Assembly: GCA_050949825.1 (NCBI GenBank)
Contig: JBMNGL010000003.1
Coordinates: 186,001-250,000, forward strand
Source of the DNA: DTU019 sp050949825
GTDB lineage: Bacteria > Bacillota > Syntrophomonadia > Syntrophomonadales > Syntrophomonadaceae
Length of the DNA: 64,000 bases
Direction of reading: 5' to 3'
Part shown: piece by piece, positions 1 through 7,989 of the stretch
How positions within the stretch are numbered: position 1 is the first letter of the stretch
Layout of the letters: the number at the start of each line of letters is the position of its first letter
Translations under genes and position numbers: made by a program
Notes under the pieces: generated by a model
The model's database searches: none
The model's input: only the letters and a program-made list of their open reading frames with translations
What the model was told of the DNA's origin: nothing

Positions 1-345
1 AGTAGCTATCATGATTACATAAACTCAGGAAGGTCGACTAAAAGCCTAACGGATACTGAGCTTGGCTTAGAAAGCATAGGCGGACCGCGGCGATTTGCCG
101 AGTTTCACCAAGAGCCGTGTGATGGCGGTTTGCTGGATATTGATGTTTTTACCCGAGCCACAGACGCGCTTGCGGAGCAATTGATACAACAGATTTTGGT
201 CAGTAGAACAACAGATGACCTGTTGAAAATGCCAACTGCCGAGAGAAACAGGCTTTTGCAGAAATTAAAGGCCTTGCCTGGGGTCAGTCATCGGCAAATT
301 GAGCGTGTGACCGGGATAAACAGGAACGTTATTCAACGGGCTTGA
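1..345 (+). CDS. C-terminal part of a Y1/RAYT-type (IS200-like) transposase, 5' end outside window
   Basis: The reading frame is open from the first base, so the start lies upstream of the window; 114 residues remain. Early residues SSYHDY resemble the segment after the catalytic domain in REP-associated tyrosine transposases, and the last 35 residues form a helix-turn-helix-like tail (ERNRLLQKLK ... HRQIERVTGINRNVIQRA) typical of the Firmicute members. The catalytic HUH and Tyr motifs would be upstream and cannot be checked. A small hairpin with a CGTCCCC loop follows 18 bases after the stop, as expected for a transposase that works with REP-like palindromes. Family assignment is by motif resemblance only. 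Confidence 0.65.
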   Translation, partial: SSYHDYINSGRSTKSLTDTELGLESIGGPRRFAEFHQEPCDGGLLDIDVFTRATDALAEQLIQQILVSRTTDDLLKMPTAERNRLLQKLKALPGVSHRQIERVTGINRNVIQRA

Positions 346-362
346 ACTTTTAAGTGAGTGAA

Positions 363-381
363 AGTCACCGTCCCCGTGACT
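363..381. repeat. REP-like hairpin AGTCAC-CGTCCCC-GTGACT
   Basis: Perfect 6-bp arms around a CGTCCCC loop, directly after the transposase remnant. The same CCGTCCCC/GGGGACGG core recurs in longer palindromes at about 22.37, 24.87 and 13.94 kb and in the repeats at 50.34 and 52.52 kb. Confidence 0.6.
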
Positions 382-389
382 CCCATTAA

Positions 390-419
390 TTGACGCCATA
401 TTGCCCCCTGTGCTAATAT
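390..419 (+). promoter_or_regulatory. Sigma-A-type promoter of metNIQ
   Basis: TTGACG at 390-395, an 18-base spacer, then TAATAT at 414-419, placing the start of transcription just ahead of the SAM riboswitch. Confidence 0.65.
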
Positions 420-450
420 GAATTGAGTAAAATGGAACTGAATAGTTTTT

Positions 451-554
451 CTTATCCAGAGTGGCCGAGGGACAGGCCCAATAACGCCCAGCAACCAGCC
501 AACGAATGTGGCAATGGTGCTAACTCCTGCAGATGTCTATGTCTGGCAGATAAG
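451..554 (+). promoter_or_regulatory. SAM-I (S-box) riboswitch aptamer
   Basis: The sequence carries the S-box core: CTTATC (451-456) pairs with GATAAG (549-554) as helix P1. Inside are AGAGTGGCCGAGGGA, the GGCCC element, and GCCCAGCAACC. It sits between a good promoter and a terminator and precedes a methionine transporter operon, so S-adenosylmethionine is expected to switch transcription off. Identification is from conserved motifs and context. Confidence 0.93.
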
Positions 555-573
555 CGTGAGAATAAATCATCTT

Positions 574-605
574 GCCTCTTTGCGTTGGACAAAGGGCTTT
601 TTTGT
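574..605 (+). terminator. Riboswitch-controlled intrinsic terminator
   Basis: Stem GCCTCTTTG / CAAAGGGC around a 7-base loop, followed by six T residues; it is the expression platform of the S-box element upstream of metN. Confidence 0.85.
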
Positions 606-622
606 TTGGGGAGGCTGCCTTT

Positions 623-1645
623 TTGATTGAGATACGTAATCTGACCAAGATCTATCATACCGCTCATCAAGATATTTTAGCCTTGGATGATGTAAACCTT
701 TCAGTAAAGCGGGGTGAGATTTTCGGCATTATTGGTCTAAGTGGAGCCGGGAAAAGCACCTTGATCAGATGTATAAACATGCTGGAGAAGCCCAGCCAGG
801 GTTCAATTATGGTTGATGGTCAGGACATCACCAACCTGAAACAGAGGGATTTGCGTCTGGCCCGCCAGAAAATCGGCATCATTTTTCAACAATTCAATCT
901 ATTATCATCGCGAACCGTTTTCGATAATATCATGTTCCCCTTAGAGATTGCCCACGTACCACAAAAGCCAGCCCGTGACAGGGTAAACCATCTTCTGGAA
1001 ATGGTGGGGTTGGTTGATAAGGCCCAGGTTTATCCGGAGCAACTCAGCGGTGGTCAAAAACAACGCGTGGGTATTGCCCGGGCATTGGCAAACGACCCCA
1101 AAATCCTCTTGTCTGACGAGGCCACTTCGGCCCTGGACCCGCAAACCACCCGTTCCATTCTCAAGCTTTTGAAGGATATCAATGAGCAGCTTAATCTCAC
1201 TATCCTGCTTATCACTCATGATATGAATGTTATCAAGCAGATTTGCGATCGGGTTGCAGTTATCAATGATTCCAAGATTGAGGAGGTAGGCGATGTCCTA
1301 TCCATTTTTTCCAATCCGGGAACCCCGACTTCGCAGAGCTTTATCAAGGCCATTATTAATAAAGATGAACCTGAAGAATATGAAAAGGATCTGCTGAAAA
1401 AGCACCAGAACCGGTTTTCCAAACTGGTGCGGGTGTCTTTTATCGGCTCTTCAGCAGGCGACCCCATCATTTCCTCCATGGTTAAGAAATACGATATCGA
1501 TGCCAATATTCTTCACGGGAGCATTGATCGGGTCAAAGATGTGCCCTTTGGCCACCTTACCCTGGAATTAATCGGGTCCCGGGAAGCGGTGGCTCAATCC
1601 ATGGACTTTCTTAAGCAAAACGGTCTGGAAATTGAGGTGATGTAA
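623..1645 (+). CDS. metN: Methionine ABC transporter, ATP-binding protein MetN
   Basis: ATPase that powers methionine uptake on the cytoplasmic face of the membrane with MetI. Walker A GLSGAGKS lies at about residues 38-45, the ABC signature LSGGQKQR near 140, and the Walker B region ends SDEATSALD, giving a Ser where most ABC proteins have a second acidic or neutral residue. The last 100 residues match the NIL regulatory domain that binds methionine. The chosen start is the TTG at 623, which has a GGGGAGG site 9 bases upstream and gives MIEIRNL; longer starts would run back into the terminator. Length (340 aa) fits the family. It is the first gene of metNIQ, under SAM riboswitch control. Confidence 0.95.
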   Translation: MIEIRNLTKIYHTAHQDILALDDVNLSVKRGEIFGIIGLSGAGKSTLIRCINMLEKPSQGSIMVDGQDITNLKQRDLRLARQKIGIIFQQFNLLSSRTVFDNIMFPLEIAHVPQKPARDRVNHLLEMVGLVDKAQVYPEQLSGGQKQRVGIARALANDPKILLSDEATSALDPQTTRSILKLLKDINEQLNLTILLITHDMNVIKQICDRVAVINDSKIEEVGDVLSIFSNPGTPTSQSFIKAIINKDEPEEYEKDLLKKHQNRFSKLVRVSFIGSSAGDPIISSMVKKYDIDANILHGSIDRVKDVPFGHLTLELIGSREAVAQSMDFLKQNGLEIEVM

Positions 1646-1648
1646 GTC

Positions 1649-2365
1649 ATGGTTGCATCTACTTTTGCGTTTATTGATTTTCTCCTCACCAGCACCTTCT
1701 GGGTTGAGAACTCCTGGATAGTTCCCAAGGTAGTTGCCGCCACCTGGGAAACCCTGTATATGGTAGTGATATCCACAGCGCTCAGCTACCTGCTCGGTTT
1801 GCCCCTGGGAGTAATCCTGGTGATCACAGAAGCGGGACATGTTCTGGAGAACAGATGGATAAACCAGGTTCTGGGTGTACTTGTCAATGCTACTCGTTCC
1901 ATACCCTTCATTATTTTCTTGATCCTGGTCATTCCCCTCACCCGCTTGCTGGTAGGGACCTCCATAGGCACTGTCGCCTCGATGGTGCCGCTGACCCTGG
2001 CGGCAATACCCTTTGTAGCACGCCTGGTGGAGACATCTCTTAAAGAGATACAGTGGGGATTGATTGAAGCAGCTGTTTCAATGGGAGCCAATGCCTGGCA
2101 GGTCATCAGCAAGGTGCTAATCCCAGAAGCCACACCCTCCATCATTCTGGGAGTGGCTATTACTACTATTAACCTGGTCGGGTATTCGGCTATGGCCGGT
2201 ATAGTGGGAGGGGGTGGATTGGGAACCCTGGCCTATTACTATGGTTATCAGCGTTATGAGGATCTAATAATGTGGGTTACGGTTATCGTCTTGATTGTTT
2301 TTGTCCAATGCATTCAAATTATGGGGGACAAAATGGCAGCCAAGTCGATAGACAAAAGGAGGTAA
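1649..2365 (+). CDS. metI: Methionine ABC transporter permease MetI
   Basis: Inner-membrane permease that forms the methionine channel with MetN. The protein is strongly hydrophobic with about five membrane segments. It carries the EAA loop (EAAVSMGANAWQVI, about residues 150-163) that docks on the ATPase, and the conserved VGYSAMAGIVGGGGLG stretch of MetI proteins. At 238 aa it is slightly longer than the usual 217, with an N-terminal extension; it begins three bases after metN and is presumably translationally linked. It is the second gene of the S-box operon. Confidence 0.95.
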   Translation: MVASTFAFIDFLLTSTFWVENSWIVPKVVAATWETLYMVVISTALSYLLGLPLGVILVITEAGHVLENRWINQVLGVLVNATRSIPFIIFLILVIPLTRLLVGTSIGTVASMVPLTLAAIPFVARLVETSLKEIQWGLIEAAVSMGANAWQVISKVLIPEATPSIILGVAITTINLVGYSAMAGIVGGGGLGTLAYYYGYQRYEDLIMWVTVIVLIVFVQCIQIMGDKMAAKSIDKRR

Positions 2366-2371
2366 ACATAG

Positions 2372-3199
2372 GTGAAAAGAACTCTCATACTTATTTCGTG
2401 TCTGCTTTTGCTGTTGACCAGTTTGGTTGGATGCAGTCAACAGCCTGCAGCGGACGCGGACAAAAACGCTCCACCTGCTGCAGTTAAGCTGGTGGTCGGG
2501 GCTACGGCAAAACCCCATGCGGAAATCCTGGAAGTTGTTAAACCCTTGCTGGCCAAGGAAAATGTTGATCTGGAAATCAAGGAGTTTACTGATTATGCCC
2601 TGTTAAACCCGGCTTTGAAAGATGGGCAAATCGACGCCAACTTCTTCCAGCACATTCCTTATCTGGAAGACTACAATGCTAAAAACAAGGCTGATTTGGC
2701 GTGGACGGTAAAGGTGCATAATGAGCCCATGGGGGTTTACTCAAAAAGAATAAGGAACCTGAACGATCTGGCTGAAGGCGCCAAGGTGGGGATACCCAAC
2801 GACGCTACCAATGGCGGACGGGCCCTGATGGTGCTGGAGCAGGCCAAACTGATTAAACTCAAAGACGGGGTTGGCGTTACCGCAACCGATAAAGACATTG
2901 TTGATAATCCCAAGAAGATTGACATCACTCCCATGGATGCAGCCATGTTGCCCAGAACTCTGGAAGACGCTGATATCTGCGTTATTAATAGCAACTATGC
3001 CCTGGAAGGCAAGCTTAATCCGGTAACCGACGCCATCTTCTCAGAGCCCAAGGATTCCCCATTTGCTAATGTCCTGGCGGTCAGACCGGCGGATAAAGAC
3101 AAAGATGCCATCGTAAAGCTGGGTAAAGCCCTGCAATCCCCCGAAGTAAAGAAATTCCTGGAAGACAAATACGCCGGAAGCTGCGTTCCCTCCTTCTAA
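2372..3199 (+). CDS. metQ: Methionine-binding lipoprotein MetQ
   Basis: Extracytoplasmic substrate-binding protein (NLPA family) that delivers methionine to MetNI. GTG start at 2372 behind a very strong AAAGGAGG site. The N-terminus has a lipoprotein signal with lipobox LVGC, cleaved before Cys21 or thereabouts, so the protein is lipid-anchored outside the membrane. The mature part contains the typical DGQIDANFFQHIPYL and NDATNGGRAL motifs of the family. Its 275 aa is normal length. It is the last gene of the operon; a terminator hairpin follows 25 bases after the stop. Confidence 0.95.
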   Translation: MKRTLILISCLLLLLTSLVGCSQQPAADADKNAPPAAVKLVVGATAKPHAEILEVVKPLLAKENVDLEIKEFTDYALLNPALKDGQIDANFFQHIPYLEDYNAKNKADLAWTVKVHNEPMGVYSKRIRNLNDLAEGAKVGIPNDATNGGRALMVLEQAKLIKLKDGVGVTATDKDIVDNPKKIDITPMDAAMLPRTLEDADICVINSNYALEGKLNPVTDAIFSEPKDSPFANVLAVRPADKDKDAIVKLGKALQSPEVKKFLEDKYAGSCVPSF

Positions 3200-3224
3200 A
3201 GTTTGACAAGGAGATAAATTGACA

Positions 3225-3257
3225 GGAGGCTGTCCCACAAGGGCGGCCTCCTTTGTA
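3225..3257. terminator. Terminator hairpin after metQ
   Basis: GGAGGC (3225-3230) pairs with GCCTCC (3246-3251), followed by TTTG. The same stem would also stop minus-strand transcripts coming from the structured RNA at 3262-3577. Confidence 0.65.
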
Positions 3258-3261
3258 TTAG

Positions 3262-3577
3262 GGGGACGAACGGTCGGTGCCAGGCGCCAAAGTTAAAGTT
3301 ATTGTCAGGGGATATGGTTTCCCGCGGAACATATTGGGAGGACGTCTCCAGCAGGTATGCAAATAGGAAGGCCAGCTTCTGCACTTTCGTGCCCGCCGGC
3401 CTTCCTACGTTGTGGAGTTGTACAAGAGAGGTATTCCTCCTTTGTTTTATGACCCTGGCCCCAGGCTTCGGATTGTCTGGCAACAATCGCGACCTGCTCC
3501 TGGTTGCTAACAGTGCTCTTGACAGCATTGTCAGTCAAGCATCCTGTTTACCTCGATGAGGTTTACCCGACCGTCCC
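3262..3577 (-). ncRNA. Candidate large structured non-coding RNA (family not recognised)
   Basis: Read on the minus strand, GGGACGGTCGGGT (3577-3565) can pair with the region CACCGACCGTTCGTCCC (3278-3262), closing a ~315-base element. Inside are many well-formed hairpins in series: ACCTC-ATC-GAGGT; GCTTGAC/GTCAAG; CCAGG ... GATTGT/ACAATC ... CCTGG; ACAA-GAGG-AATA-CCTC-TTGT; a long stem GGAAGGCC/GGCCTTCC capped by GCAC-GAAA-GTGC, a GNRA tetraloop; and ATATG-TTCC-GCG-GGAA-CATAT. No frame has a ribosome site and convincing protein. It does not show RNase P, tmRNA or T-box landmarks. Large clostridial RNAs such as the raiA motif are a possible match that I cannot verify. The 280 bases to its right (3578-3858) hold nothing else I can support. 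Confidence 0.7.
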
Positions 3578-3858
3578 ATACACCCGCAAGATATTCCGAT
3601 CTAAACCGGTTACACCTTATCTACATTGCAGTTATCTATCGGCATTTGCCTTTCCAAAAACTACATTGTAACCCAAGGTGATGGTCTGTTATCCGGGCCT
3701 ATTTGTTCACTGCCACCAGAACCTCCAGGGCGTTCCAGGCTACAACTTCCTGGTATTTATATTTTAAAGGAGAGGTCTCCACAAAGTCAATATCACACGG
3801 ATGTTGTGAATGCTTTCTTTTTCTTAATGCCCTCAGCCCATTTATACGGCATAATCTT

Positions 3859-4125
3859 TTACAGACCCTTATCACGCCGCGCGTAGGCCACCAATTCGTC
3901 CAGTTTGGCTTCTTGCCGGGTCAGGCTGACTTCTATCATGCTCTCCAAACGGCTGAGCGCCATGGTGTTGTTTTCAACCACCTCGGTCACAGCCGCCACC
4001 GTTTTTATCATGTCAGCCTTTTCTCCTTTTTGAAACCACAGACTAATCATCTGGGCAAACAGATAAATCAGCCCGGCCATAGCGAAAAAGGCGATGCCAT
4101 ATTCGGCAATTGCATCTCCCGGCAT
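3859..4125 (-). CDS. Small membrane protein with one N-terminal segment and a coiled-coil tail (holin-like)
   Basis: An 88-residue protein with a GAGAGGTGG ribosome site before its ATG. Residues about 8-28 form one membrane helix (YGIAFFAMAGLIYLFAQMISL); the remainder is charged and helical with many Glu/Lys, suited to a short coiled coil in the cytoplasm. This layout resembles BhlA/UviB-type holin-like peptides, but sequence support for that family is weak. It stands alone between the structured RNA and the histidine operon; no lysis or phage gene is nearby, so a phage role is not indicated. Confidence 0.5.
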   Translation of the reverse strand: MPGDAIAEYGIAFFAMAGLIYLFAQMISLWFQKGEKADMIKTVAAVTEVVENNTMALSRLESMIEVSLTRQEAKLDELVAYARRDKGL

Positions 4126-4371
4126 TTTTTGCCACCACCTCTCATTTTTATCAAATGCGTCTTTCTCTTTATATAATTATTCCTGCCCAGGGGTATTGGT
4201 TCCACAAATAGCCAATTGGACAGGTTTTCCCAACTCATGGCTTTAAAACTGCTTTTCTGCCAAGGAGAGCTAAGAAATCGAGAAACAGCGGCGCTTATCT
4301 GACCACCAGATGCCCGGAATGGAAGTAGCCTACTGTCGTCATACAGGATCAAGCAGGTGCGGGTCTACCCA

Positions 4372-4407
4372 AATAAAAACAGCCCCGATTCAGGCCGAAC
4401 CGGAGCT
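4372..4407 (-). terminator. Terminator of the histidine operon
   Basis: On the minus strand AGCTCCG pairs with CGGGGCT and is followed by GTTTTTATTT. It lies 15 bases past the frame-corrected stop of hisIE. Confidence 0.75.
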
Positions 4408-4421
4408 CCGCACCAGACTGG

Positions 4422-5076
4422 TTAACGCCGGGATTTGAGTTCCGCAAAGATTTCGGGCAGATCCACCCCTTGTTCCACCAACAAGACCAAAAGATGGTAA
4501 ATCAGATCGGCGGCCTCATAGACTCACTTCAGGTTTTTCCCGGTTTTTGGCGGCAATAATGACTTCTGCGCTCTCCTCACCGATTTTCTTGAGTATTTTA
4601 TCCAAACCTTCGTTAAACAGATAGCTGGTGTAGGAGTTTTCCGGCATGGTGCGCTGCCGTTCGCGAATAACATCCATCAATTCAAAGAGCACTCCGGGTC
4701 CTTCAGCACCAGCCCGGAACCATTCCTCAGCGTTAAAAAGCTGCGATGAAACCTCTTCCCCCTGCAAATTGCGATAAAAGCAGGTATAATGACCGGTATG
4801 GCATGCCGCTCCTACCTGCCGCACCTTGATCAACAGGCTGTCCTGATCGCAATCATAGAGGATCTCCTTAACCTCCTGCACATGGCCGGAACTCTCGCCC
4901 TTCATCCACAGACACTGGCGGCTGCGGGAGAAAAACCAGGTCTTGCCGGTCTCCACTGTCTTTTGCAGGGCGGTTTCATTCATATAGGCCAGCATCAACA
5001 CTTGCCCACTGTCCACGTCCTGAATAACCGCCGGCACCAGTCCGTCTTGTTTGGCAAAATCAATATGCTCAATCAT
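4422..5076 (-). pseudogene. hisI: Bifunctional phosphoribosyl-AMP cyclohydrolase / phosphoribosyl-ATP pyrophosphatase, frameshifted near the C-terminus
   Basis: HisIE performs steps 2 and 3 of histidine synthesis. The N-terminal HisI domain (about residues 1-115) has the metal and catalytic motifs SRQCLWMKGESSGH, DCDQD and AACHTGHYTC. The HisE domain starts near residue 120 and carries KKIGEESAEVIIAAKN. At about 4519-4524 the frame breaks: the protein reads EVSL and stops at 4516, while the next frame continues as YEAADLIYHLLVLL ... FAELKSRR to a stop at 4422, exactly the expected HisE ending. One extra base in AGTCTATGAG explains it. Either the gene is damaged in about its last 32 residues or the base is a sequencing error. 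The start overlaps hisF by 8 bases. Confidence 0.9.
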
Positions 5077-5833
5077 TTCGCACCGCTACTCCTTTTTCTT
5101 TTAAGAATTGTTTGGCTTCGCGTATTGTATATTCGCGGTAATGAAAAATGGAAGCGCACAGTACCGCATCAGCATGCCCATATTTTACGGCTTCATAGAG
5201 GTGCTGGAGATTGCCGGCACCGCCGGAAGCGATAACCGGTATCCTCACATTATCGCTGATAGCTGCCGTCAACTCCAGGTCATAACCATCCCTGGTGCCG
5301 TCCTTATCCATACTGGTCAAAAGGATTTCGCCCGCTCCCAGGGACTCCACCTGCCGTGCCCATTCCAAGGCGTCCTTGCCGGTAGATATTTTACCGCCAT
5401 TAATGAAAACCTCCCAGCCTTCTGCATCGCTGCGCCGGCGAGCATCTATGGCCACTACCATACATTGGCTGCCGAAACGGCGCGCTCCATCGGAAATGAG
5501 GCTGGGGTCGCGAACCGCCGCCGAATTAACCGATACCTTATCTGCACCCGCTGCCAGCAGGCTGCGGATATCATCAATGTTGCCAATACCACCACCCACC
5601 GCAAAGGGGATAAAGACCTCCTTGGCAGTGTTTTTAACCACCTCAATCATGGTCTTGCGTTGTTCATTGGAAGCACTGATATCCAGAAAAACCAATTCAT
5701 CAGCGCCTTCCTGATCGTAAAAGGAGGCCAAATGTACCGGATCCCCGGCATCTCTTAAATCCACAAAATTGACACCCTTTACCACCCTGCCGCCGTGTAC
5801 ATCAAGACAGGGAATAATCCTTTTTGCCAGCAT
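5069..5833 (-). CDS. hisF: Imidazole glycerol phosphate synthase, cyclase subunit HisF
   Basis: TIM-barrel subunit that uses ammonia made by HisH to convert PRFAR to imidazole glycerol phosphate and AICAR. The N-terminus MLAKRIIPCLDVHGGRVVKG contains the catalytic Asp11; the second catalytic Asp lies in LLTSMDKDGT. Phosphate-binding glycine loops AVGGGI and IASGGAG are present. The 254-residue length is standard. It sits between hisA (3-base gap) and hisIE (8-base overlap) in the leftward operon. Confidence 0.97.
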   Translation of the reverse strand: MLAKRIIPCLDVHGGRVVKGVNFVDLRDAGDPVHLASFYDQEGADELVFLDISASNEQRKTMIEVVKNTAKEVFIPFAVGGGIGNIDDIRSLLAAGADKVSVNSAAVRDPSLISDGARRFGSQCMVVAIDARRRSDAEGWEVFINGGKISTGKDALEWARQVESLGAGEILLTSMDKDGTRDGYDLELTAAISDNVRIPVIASGGAGNLQHLYEAVKYGHADAVLCASIFHYREYTIREAKQFLKEKGVAVRND

Positions 5834-5836
5834 TGC

Positions 5837-6583
5837 TTAATCCTCCCCCTTCTGCGTTTCAGCAGCCAGGGCCAAAGCCTTGCTGAGGTCCATTTTGCCA
5901 TCATATAAAGCTTTACCCACAATGGCCCCATCAATCCCTGCAGGTTCCAGGGCTTTGAGCTCCCTGATGTTATCCAGGGTTGTAACCCCCCCGGAGGCAA
6001 TAATACGCAGACCGGTCTTCTCCAACATGGTTTTAACCGCCTCGATATTGGGGCCAGACAAGCGCCCATCGCGGCTGATATCCGTGTAGACAGCGGTGCG
6101 TATTCCCAGGGAGTACATGTACCGGCCAAATTCCACTGCCTCCAGGGATGAAACCTCCACCCAGCCTTGCACCGCCACCTTGCCATCGCGGGCATCTAAC
6201 CCGAGCAAGATCTGATCCGGTCCGAAGCTAGCCAATAATTCTTTTACAAAATCAGGGCTAGTAACCGCCCTGGTTCCTATAATAACCCGTTCTGCCCCCA
6301 GAGCCAGGGTCCGCTTTACATCTTCCAGGCTGCGCAGGCCGCCACCGACCTGAAAGGGGATATCAATCGCTGCCGCAATAGCCTGTATAGCGGCGCCATT
6401 CTGGGGAATGCCGCGAAAAGCGCCATCCAAATCAACAATATGCAGATACCTGGCCCCGGTCGCCTGAAAATCCAGCGCCACTTGGGCCGGTTGACTGGAA
6501 TAAACCGTTTTTTGGTCGGCCCGCCCCTCTACCAGACGGACACACTGGCCATCTTTCAAATCAATGGCCGGATAAATCATCAT
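5837..6583 (-). CDS. hisA: ProFAR isomerase HisA
   Basis: Phosphoribosylformimino-AICAR-phosphate isomerase, fourth step of histidine synthesis and a half-barrel-duplicated TIM barrel related to HisF. The sequence starts MMIYPAIDLKDG with the catalytic Asp, and has VGGGLR and the second catalytic Asp in YTDISRDG, then ASGGV. I place the start at the ATG at 6583 because a GGAGGG site lies 8 bases ahead; a longer frame upstream has no good ribosome site. 248 aa, normal. It follows hisH after a 100-base gap. Confidence 0.96.
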   Translation of the reverse strand: MMIYPAIDLKDGQCVRLVEGRADQKTVYSSQPAQVALDFQATGARYLHIVDLDGAFRGIPQNGAAIQAIAAAIDIPFQVGGGLRSLEDVKRTLALGAERVIIGTRAVTSPDFVKELLASFGPDQILLGLDARDGKVAVQGWVEVSSLEAVEFGRYMYSLGIRTAVYTDISRDGRLSGPNIEAVKTMLEKTGLRIIASGGVTTLDNIRELKALEPAGIDGAIVGKALYDGKMDLSKALALAAETQKGED

Positions 6584-6683
6584 AAAAATACCCTCCACAG
6601 GGAGGCATGGGGGCTTCCTGGCCTCCGCCAATATTCATGGAAACGCTGCCCTGGCCTTACACATGTCTGAATTCTATCTTTGC

Positions 6684-7289
6684 CTACATACATGCAAAGT
6701 TGTTTAAAACCCGCAAACCTAACTGCCCCGACTTCTCGGGATGAAACTGGGTGGCAAAAAGGTTGTTGTGCTCCAGTGCACATACGAAGTTATAGCCATA
6801 TTCACAACAGGCGCCAACATATTGCAGTTCCAAAGGATTAACATGGTAAGAATGCACAAAATAAAAATGACTCCGGGGAATGATGCCTGCAAACAGCCGG
6901 CTTCCGGACGCGGATTCAATTTCATTCCAACCCATATGGGGCACCTTGTACTGTGCCGGCAGGCGAAAACGCGTCACCCGTCCGGGTACCAGTTTTAAGC
7001 CCTGATGCAGCCCATTTTCTTCACTTTCATCACAAAGCAACTGCATTCCCAGGCAGATGCCCAGCAGGGGCACCTCTCGGGCTGCCACCTCTTTGAGGGC
7101 TTCATCCAGACCGCTGGCAGCCAGATTATTCATGGCATCTTCAAAGGCTCCCACCCCGGGAAGTATTACTTTTGAGGCCTTTAAGACCTCCCCGGGTTGG
7201 CTGCTGATCACGGAGTCATAGCCCAATTTACGCAGGGCATTTTGCACGCTGGCCAGATTACCCATGCCATAATCGATAATAATAATCAA
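6684..7289 (-). CDS. hisH: Imidazole glycerol phosphate synthase, glutamine amidotransferase subunit HisH
   Basis: Class I glutamine amidotransferase that supplies ammonia to HisF. The nucleophile Cys is in LLGICLGMQLL (about residue 80), and the His-x-Glu pair is in TQFHPEKSG near the C-terminus. The N-terminus MIIIIDYGMGNLASV is typical. 201 aa, complete. Gaps of about 100 bases on each side separate it from hisB and hisA, unlike the overlapping genes elsewhere in the operon; no clear promoter or hairpin is visible in them. Confidence 0.97.
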   Translation of the reverse strand: MIIIIDYGMGNLASVQNALRKLGYDSVISSQPGEVLKASKVILPGVGAFEDAMNNLAASGLDEALKEVAAREVPLLGICLGMQLLCDESEENGLHQGLKLVPGRVTRFRLPAQYKVPHMGWNEIESASGSRLFAGIIPRSHFYFVHSYHVNPLELQYVGACCEYGYNFVCALEHNNLFATQFHPEKSGQLGLRVLNNFACM

Positions 7290-7389
7290 AAATATCCTCC
7301 CAGTGCTGATTATCTCCAGCGTTTTTACAGCTTGCCTTTGGATAACCAGGAACCTGACTTTTAATCAGCACGTTTCAAGTGCGAATCCT

Positions 7390-7989
7390 TTAAATCCTGC
7401 CCTTGGATGACCATACCCCTTCTATACGGGGTTCGCAGGCTATGGCCACCTTGAAGGCGCGGGCAAAAGCCTTGAAAACCGCTTCAATAATGTGATGGCT
7501 GTTAGAGCCGCGAATCAAGTCCACATGGATATTCATCCCGGCATGATTGCTTACCGCGCGGAAGAACTCGACCACATTTTCAGTGGCAAAAATGCCGATC
7601 TCGGCACGATTTAAAGCCACATTATAAACCAGACAGGAGCGTCCGGAAAGATCCAGGACTACCCTGACCAGGGCTTCATCCATGGGCAAAGTGGCTTCAC
7701 CATAACGGGCAATACCTCGCTTATCACCTATAGCCTCTTTGATGGCCTGACCGAGACAGATGCCGATATCCTCAACGGAATGATGGTCGTCCACTTCCAG
7801 GTCGCCACGCGCCGCTACCTTGAGATTGCACAGGCTGTGCACTGCAAAAAGGGTAAGCATATGGCTGAAAAAAGGGATTTCGGTATCAATCTGGTGTTTG
7901 CCGGTTCCATCCAGTTCCAGTTGCAGTAAAATCTCGGTTTCGCTGGTTTTCCTTATCACCTCAGCCGTTCTTGTGTTCTCCATAGTCAA
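7390..7989 (-). CDS. hisB: Imidazoleglycerol-phosphate dehydratase HisB
   Basis: Manganese-dependent dehydratase for the sixth pathway step; this is the monofunctional form without the histidinol phosphatase domain. Metal-binding motifs FFSHML, DDHHSVEDIG, GSNSHHIIEAVFKA are all present. 199 aa is normal. Its first codons overlap the hisD stop by four bases, so translation is probably coupled. Confidence 0.97.
   Translation of the reverse strand: MTMENTRTAEVIRKTSETEILLQLELDGTGKHQIDTEIPFFSHMLTLFAVHSLCNLKVAARGDLEVDDHHSVEDIGICLGQAIKEAIGDKRGIARYGEATLPMDEALVRVVLDLSGRSCLVYNVALNRAEIGIFATENVVEFFRAVSNHAGMNIHVDLIRGSNSHHIIEAVFKAFARAFKVAIACEPRIEGVWSSKGRI

Noticed and set aside
452..670. Antisense and sense frames across the metN leader
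   Set aside because: They overlap the SAM riboswitch and terminator, whose conserved motifs explain the sequence.
3302..3559. Open frames on both strands in the gap after metQ
   Set aside because: No ribosome sites and no protein-like composition; the region is better explained by a structured RNA.
4068..4352. Minus-strand frame upstream of the holin-like gene
   Set aside because: It overlaps the start of the better supported small membrane protein in another frame and has no ribosome site or recognisable motif.
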